Source of the DNA: an uncultured Altererythrobacter sp.
Lineage (GTDB): Bacteria > Pseudomonadota > Alphaproteobacteria > Sphingomonadales > Sphingomonadaceae
Direction of reading: 5' to 3'
Assembly (NCBI GenBank): GCA_938009055.1
Contig: CALLIO010000084.1
Coordinates: forward strand, 1 to 10,341
Length of the DNA: 10,341 bases
The notes under the pieces are model-generated. The model was not told where the DNA came from, did no database searches, and was given only the letters and a program-made list of their open reading frames with translations. How positions within the stretch are numbered: position 1 is the first letter of the stretch; each line of letters begins with the position of its first letter. Below, piece after piece: positions 6,790 to 10,341 of this stretch. The position numbers and the translations under genes are program-made.

Positions 6790-7266
6790 ATGTTGAATAC
6801 CAAGAGCATTTCACGCAGCGCCATGTCTTTCGTGATGGCCGCCAGCGCATTTATGATCGCCGCACCAGCGTCGGCGCAGATGCAGGTTTTCGAAGATTAT
6901 GAGCCGTCTGACGCCGTCTATGAGATGGTGACGGTCAATATTGAGCCAGGCGAATTTGAAACATATCTCGAAAATCTCAAGGAAACTTGGGTGCAAGGCA
7001 ATGAAATCGCCAAACGCCTTGGCCATATCGAGGATTACGCGATCTACGCCAATCCCAATGGCGCTGGCGAAGCTTTGGATATGGTTCTTATGATCAAATA
7101 TTCGAGCACAACCGATCTAGCGCCCAGCAAGGAACGCTATCAGGCATTCATGCGTGAATGGGGCAAGCAGCGCGAAGAAAGCAGCCAAAAAACAGTGCGC
7201 GAGGTTTACAACAATATCCGCGAATTGACCGGCCAATACCACTTGCGGGAAATCATTCTCAAATGA
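6790..7266 (+). CDS. Small exported protein of unknown function, predicted ferredoxin-like fold
   Basis: 158-residue protein that I do not recognise as a named family. Residues 1-29 form a Sec signal peptide: Lys/Arg-bearing n-region (MLNTKSISRS), hydrophobic core (MSFVMAASAFMIAA), then PASA before Gln30, so cleavage after Ala29 is likely and the mature protein is periplasmic or secreted. Predicted secondary structure of the mature part is beta-alpha-beta-beta-alpha-beta: YEMVTVNI, then helix EFETYLENLKETWVQGNEIAKRL, then strands DYAIYAN and DMVLMIKY, then helix ERYQAFMREWGKQREE, then HLREIIL. This is the ferredoxin-like order of dimeric alpha/beta-barrel proteins (NIPSNAP, EthD, antibiotic-biosynthesis monooxygenase relatives). 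There are no cysteines and no recognisable catalytic motif. The ATG at 6790 is chosen from its ribosome binding site and because it starts the signal peptide. It is transcribed divergently from the winged-helix/TPR regulator, which may control it. Confidence 0.82.
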   Translation: MLNTKSISRSAMSFVMAASAFMIAAPASAQMQVFEDYEPSDAVYEMVTVNIEPGEFETYLENLKETWVQGNEIAKRLGHIEDYAIYANPNGAGEALDMVLMIKYSSTTDLAPSKERYQAFMREWGKQREESSQKTVREVYNNIRELTGQYHLREIILK

Positions 7267-7274
7267 TCTGAAAT

Positions 7275-7301
7275 CGCCCTCAAACCGTGAGTTTGATGGC
7301 G
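7275..7301 (+). terminator. Hairpin after the small secreted-protein gene, possible terminator
   Basis: CGCCCTCAAAC (7275-7285) and GTTTGATGGCG (7291-7301) pair with one mismatch around the five-base loop CGTGA. It starts 8 nt after the stop codon. No T-tract follows on the plus strand, so it is not a textbook intrinsic terminator; it may mark the 3' end of the mRNA or protect it. Confidence 0.4.
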
Positions 7302-7340
7302 CAGAGTAAATCGGTGTCGGCATTCCAATCCCCGCATCGA

Positions 7341-7382
7341 TTGGACCGGGCCTAGGACCTAACCACCCTAGGGCCGGTCCAA
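7341..7382. repeat. Long imperfect inverted repeat in the convergent spacer
   Basis: The left arm (7341-7356, TTGGACCGGGCCTAGG) and right arm (7367-7382, CCTAGGGCCGGTCCAA) are complementary at 15 of 16 positions, with a G/G mismatch at 7350/7373 and a 10-base loop. It sits between convergent genes and has no T-tract on either side. It could be a bidirectional transcription barrier or a member of a dispersed palindromic element family. Confidence 0.6.
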
Positions 7383-7428
7383 ATTCGTATAATTGGCCCA
7401 GCTTTGATCCTTGCGGCTGGAAGAAGCG

Positions 7429-7458
7429 AAAAAAACAAGATCCCATGGATCAGGGATC
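7429..7458 (-). terminator. Intrinsic terminator of the type I secretion operon
   Basis: Read on the minus strand, GATCCC and GGGATC form a 6 bp stem around an 8-base loop (arms at 7453-7458 and 7439-7444). This is followed by TTG and a run of seven T (A-run at 7429-7435 on the plus strand). It begins about 20 nt after the stop codon of the membrane fusion protein gene. The position and T-run fit a Rho-independent terminator, though the stem is short. Confidence 0.7.
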
Positions 7459-7477
7459 ACAAGCACGAACTGCGCGA

Positions 7478-8632
7478 TCAGCGCTCCTGCATACTTTGCG
7501 AGGCGGTTTTGAGGATCGGCTTGGTGAGGTAATCCCAAACGGTCGATTTGCCGGTCAGGATCTCTGCGGTTGCCGTCATACCGGCTTGCAAATTGACCAG
7601 TTCGCGGCCGGGAACTTCTTTCATCGAAGCCGTATCGACTTCCAGATTGACGCGGTAATAGGTTTCGCTCGAACCGTCTTGCGCCTGTTCGCTAAGCGTA
7701 TCAGGGCTGACGAAAACAACTGTTCCCGTGGCTGATCCGTAGATCGCGCTGTCATAAGCATCGAAATTGACCCGCGCGGTTTGGCCGGTTGAGACAAAGG
7801 CGATGTCGCGCGGCGGGACGCGGGTCTCGATGATCAGCTTCTCGCCAGCTGGCACGATCTGCAAGACTTCTTCGCCTGCGCGGATCACCCCGCCAATGGT
7901 GCTGAAGGCGACATTCTTCACAATCCCGTCGGTCGGCGCGACCAATTCGGTGGCGCGCAAACTGTCCTCGGCGCGGGCCAATTGCTCTTGCGAAGAGGCG
8001 AGCTCTTCTTCCGTCTGCGCAAATTCCGCCTGCAAATCGCGGATATATTGCGAACGCACAGCCGAGATGCGGCCGCGCGTTTCCACCACTGTGCGGCGCA
8101 TCCGGATAATCTCTGATCGCGCGACATCGCCAGTATCAAGCAAAGGCTGGTTAAGGTTCAACTCCTGCTGCTGGAGGGCGGCAAGATTTTGAAGCGTGGC
8201 GATTTCAGATTGCAAGGCGGCGCGGCGGCGCTGGTACAATTGGCGTTGATTGGCGGTGAACTGCGGGAAATCAGCCAGCGAGGCAGGGAAGCTCAGCGGC
8301 TTTTCGAAAAGCTCAGCATCAATCCGCGTCATCCGGCTTTCTAGCGCAGCAACCTTCACGCGCGCCTCGCGCTGGGCGGCTTCCAGCTGGACCTTGTCGA
8401 GCTCGACCAACATTTGCCCGGCTTTCACCGTTTCGCCTTCGCGAACAGCGATCTGGGCAATCGAGCCGCCTTGTTCGCTCTGGACGATCTGGACGCGAGC
8501 GAAAGGCACCACTTTTCCGGGTGCGCGGGTGACTTGATCGAGCTCGGCCCATTGCGCCCAGACGATAAAGCCCGTGACAGCAAGCGCGATAGCGAGGATA
8601 ATCAGCGTGGCGGGGCGGATGAGCTTGCTCAT
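7478..8632 (-). CDS. HlyD-family type I secretion membrane fusion (periplasmic adaptor) protein
   Basis: 384-residue adaptor joining the inner-membrane ABC exporter to an outer-membrane TolC-type channel. It has a short cytoplasmic N-terminus, one membrane span (about residues 8-27, TLIILAIALAVTGFIVWAQW), the first half of the lipoyl/barrel-sandwich domain (about 38-80, APGKVVPF through GETVKAGQMLVELD), an alpha-helical coiled-coil hairpin (about 81-228), the second lipoyl half (about 229-262, ELVAPTDGIVKNV), and a beta-barrel domain ending in the family C-terminus LQAGMTATAEILTGK and VWDYLTKPIL. It is shorter than E. coli HlyD (478 residues), mainly in the hairpin. The ATG overlaps the stop of the upstream ABC gene by four bases (ATGA), with GGGGAG six nt before it inside that gene, so the two are translationally coupled. 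An intrinsic terminator follows, so it is the last gene of the operon. Confidence 0.95.
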   Translation of the reverse strand: MSKLIRPATLIILAIALAVTGFIVWAQWAELDQVTRAPGKVVPFARVQIVQSEQGGSIAQIAVREGETVKAGQMLVELDKVQLEAAQREARVKVAALESRMTRIDAELFEKPLSFPASLADFPQFTANQRQLYQRRRAALQSEIATLQNLAALQQQELNLNQPLLDTGDVARSEIIRMRRTVVETRGRISAVRSQYIRDLQAEFAQTEEELASSQEQLARAEDSLRATELVAPTDGIVKNVAFSTIGGVIRAGEEVLQIVPAGEKLIIETRVPPRDIAFVSTGQTARVNFDAYDSAIYGSATGTVVFVSPDTLSEQAQDGSSETYYRVNLEVDTASMKEVPGRELVNLQAGMTATAEILTGKSTVWDYLTKPILKTASQSMQER

Positions 8633-10341
8633 GTTTTACTCCCCTTTTTCGAAGCGGCTTTGGGCATTTTCGTGGTGACCAAGCCCTGTGGGCCCTTAGG
8701 CGCTCTCTTGGGTGCCTTAGGAGCGGAATTGTCAGATTGGTCAGCATGCGCGCGCATTTCAGCCAGAACTTGGTCTGCGGGAGCATCCTTGGCGATTTTA
8801 CCCTGCGCCATAATCACAACGCGGGAGAACCGCTGTAGCAGGGCAATCTTATGAGTTGCCATGACTACAATGTCCTCTGACCGGATCACCTTTTCAAGCG
8901 CGCTCAGAGCAGCGTTTTCGGTCACAGCATCAAGCGCAGCGGTCGGCTCGTCGAGCAGCCAGATCGCTGGGCGCGCATGGATCATCCGGTTGAGCCCGAC
9001 CAGCGCTTTCTGCCCGCCAGAAAGGCCAATCCCGCCCTCGTGAATCTCCAGATCTAGCCCGGCACTTTGCTGCGCGAGCAGCATGTCGAGCCCTGTTGCC
9101 TGCGCGGTTTCGAGCAGAACATCATCTTCGATAGGGGGCAGACCCATGGTCAAATTGTCGCGCAGATTACCGCGCACAAGCCGCGCATTTTGTGAAAGAT
9201 ATCCGATGTGCTTGCGCGCCACATCCTCGGCAATTTGGCTAAGATCAAGCCCGCCCACCGTCACGCTGCCGCCCTGCGGCGTGTAGAGGCCCGCGAGCAG
9301 TTTGAGCAGCGTCGATTTGCCCGCACCCACCCCGCCAATCAGGGCAATGCGCTCGCCCGGCTTGATCGCTAGCCCGTCCAATTCGACCACCGGACTGCCG
9401 CCGGCATAGGCAAAGCTCAATTTCTTCGCCGCCAGATCACCGCGCATCGAACCCGGGCGCATGGCTCCGGCAGCAGAGGTGCGTTCAAGCGGCAATTGCA
9501 GCAAGCCATCGAGCGCTTTCAATGAAGAACGGGCATAGCCCCATTGCACGATCAACTGCGGCAATTGCGCCACCAGCGGCCCGTTGATCCGGCCAACAAT
9601 GATCGAGCAGGCGAGCAGGCCGCCGGTCGTAATCTGGCCCGTTGCAGCCAGAAATGCGCCATAGCCCATGACCGCCACATAAGTGCCTTGCTGGAGGGAG
9701 GAGAACAGCGAGCCCGACACAGCAGAGGCGCGCTTTACCGGCGTTTCGAATGTGTGGATCTGCCGGATCAGGCGGTTCCACCGGCTGAGCAGATGCCAGC
9801 CGCCCGAATTGGCTTTCACTGTTTCGGACGCATCGAGCATTTCGACCAGCATCCCGTTCTTCTGATTGCCGCTCACCTGCGCGCGGTCGGCCCCGCTGCG
9901 GATAATCCGCGCCAGCACCAGCGCCAGCACAATGGCAAGCGGCAAACTTATCATCGGGATCAGCGCTATGCTGCCGCCTATCGCTCCAATGACCAACAGG
10001 AAGAATATCGCGAAGGGCAGATCGGCCAGCACAAATAGCGAGCTTGAGGACATGACTTGGCGGATTTGTTCTTGGCCCTGAATTTGCGCGGCCATTGTGC
10101 CAATGCCTTGGGGGCGAACATCCAGCCGGATTGCTTGGGCGCGGGCGAAGAAGAACTCGGAAACCTCACGGTCGATATTTTGCGCTTCGGCCTCGATCAA
10201 AACGGCGCGCAAGGATCGCAGCGACAAGTCAAGCACCAGCGCAAATACCACCCCGGCGGTGAGCACAAAGAGGGTCTCGAAACTCGCCAGCGGAATAACC
10301 CGGTCGTAAAGCTGCATCGCATAGAGCGAGGTCGCCAGCGT
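8629..10341 (-). CDS. Type I secretion system ABC transporter, permease/ATPase fusion (5'-partial)
   Basis: Inner-membrane exporter that powers one-step secretion of unfolded proteins to the cell exterior. The reading frame stays open to the right window edge (the residues before Met at 10317 read TLATSLYA), so the true start and any N-terminal peptidase-like domain lie outside. The visible membrane domain opens with MQLYDRVIPLASFETL, a hallmark of the LapB/PrtD/HlyB group, and has hydrophobic segments around residues 15-35, 94-137 and 211-242 counted from Met at 10317. The ATPase domain is complete: Walker A GGVGAGKST (328-336), Q-loop Gln376, signature LSGGQ (432-436), Walker B IWLLDEPTA with Glu457, D-loop ALD and switch His489. 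The arginine-rich run after the signature is unusual (KALVGLNR instead of the common RQ-type). A Lys/Pro/Ala-rich tail of about 35 residues ends the protein. It is coupled to the adaptor gene by an ATGA overlap. Confidence 0.95.
   Translation of the reverse strand, partial: TLATSLYAMQLYDRVIPLASFETLFVLTAGVVFALVLDLSLRSLRAVLIEAEAQNIDREVSEFFFARAQAIRLDVRPQGIGTMAAQIQGQEQIRQVMSSSSLFVLADLPFAIFFLLVIGAIGGSIALIPMISLPLAIVLALVLARIIRSGADRAQVSGNQKNGMLVEMLDASETVKANSGGWHLLSRWNRLIRQIHTFETPVKRASAVSGSLFSSLQQGTYVAVMGYGAFLAATGQITTGGLLACSIIVGRINGPLVAQLPQLIVQWGYARSSLKALDGLLQLPLERTSAAGAMRPGSMRGDLAAKKLSFAYAGGSPVVELDGLAIKPGERIALIGGVGAGKSTLLKLLAGLYTPQGGSVTVGGLDLSQIAEDVARKHIGYLSQNARLVRGNLRDNLTMGLPPIEDDVLLETAQATGLDMLLAQQSAGLDLEIHEGGIGLSGGQKALVGLNRMIHARPAIWLLDEPTAALDAVTENAALSALEKVIRSEDIVVMATHKIALLQRFSRVVIMAQGKIAKDAPADQVLAEMRAHADQSDNSAPKAPKRAPKGPQGLVTTKMPKAASKKGSKT

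Noticed and set aside
6587..6850. 87-codon minus-strand frame covering the intergenic region
   Set aside because: It overlaps the signal-peptide gene and the leader hairpins, has no convincing ribosome binding site and no domain-like pattern.
1..10341. CRISPR arrays, tRNA/rRNA genes, insertion sequences or phage genes
   Set aside because: No regularly spaced repeats, cloverleaf-like intergenic segments, transposase motifs or phage proteins were found on either strand.

Overview
This 10.3 kb window looks like the chromosome of an alphaproteobacterium, most likely a sphingomonad (Sphingomonadales, perhaps Erythrobacteraceae). That rests on moderate-to-high GC, tight gene packing, a winged-helix/TPR one-component regulator of a type common there, and a LapB/LapC-style type I secretion pair. 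The taxon is inferred from protein style and not demonstrated.

Left block (1-4919, plus strand). Three genes form an apparent operon. The first two are tandem paralogous FAD-dependent oxidoreductases of the amine oxidase/phytoene desaturase type; the first is cut by the window edge and lacks its Rossmann N-terminus. The third is an acetoacetate decarboxylase (ADC)-superfamily enzyme whose ATG shares one base with the stop codon of the second oxidoreductase. The ADC-like enzyme keeps the Schiff-base lysine, but the adjacent lysine of classical ADC is a valine. The combination suggests an uncharacterised oxidative pathway on a polyprenoid, ketone or keto-acid-like substrate. The substrate cannot be read from the sequence.

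Middle block (4928-7266). A 539-residue soluble regulator (OmpR/PhoB-type winged helix, TolB/FlgO-like domain, TPR repeats) lies on the minus strand and converges on the ADC-like gene with an 8 bp gap. Its upstream region holds two 8 bp direct repeats exactly 10 bp apart, a candidate operator. The 242 bp intergenic region then leads divergently into a small gene for an exported protein of unknown function. Its predicted secondary structure fits a ferredoxin-like (dimeric alpha/beta barrel) fold. The leader of this gene contains three segments that can form mutually exclusive hairpins.

Right block (7267-10341). A 211 bp convergent spacer carries a hairpin right after the small gene, a long imperfect palindrome, and a clear intrinsic terminator for the leftward operon. 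That operon holds a type I secretion ABC transporter (open at the right edge) and a HlyD-family membrane fusion protein, overlapping by ATGA. The outer-membrane TolC-type partner and the secreted substrate are not in the window.

No RNA genes, insertion sequences, CRISPR arrays or phage genes were seen, and no gene-free stretch exceeds about 250 bp.
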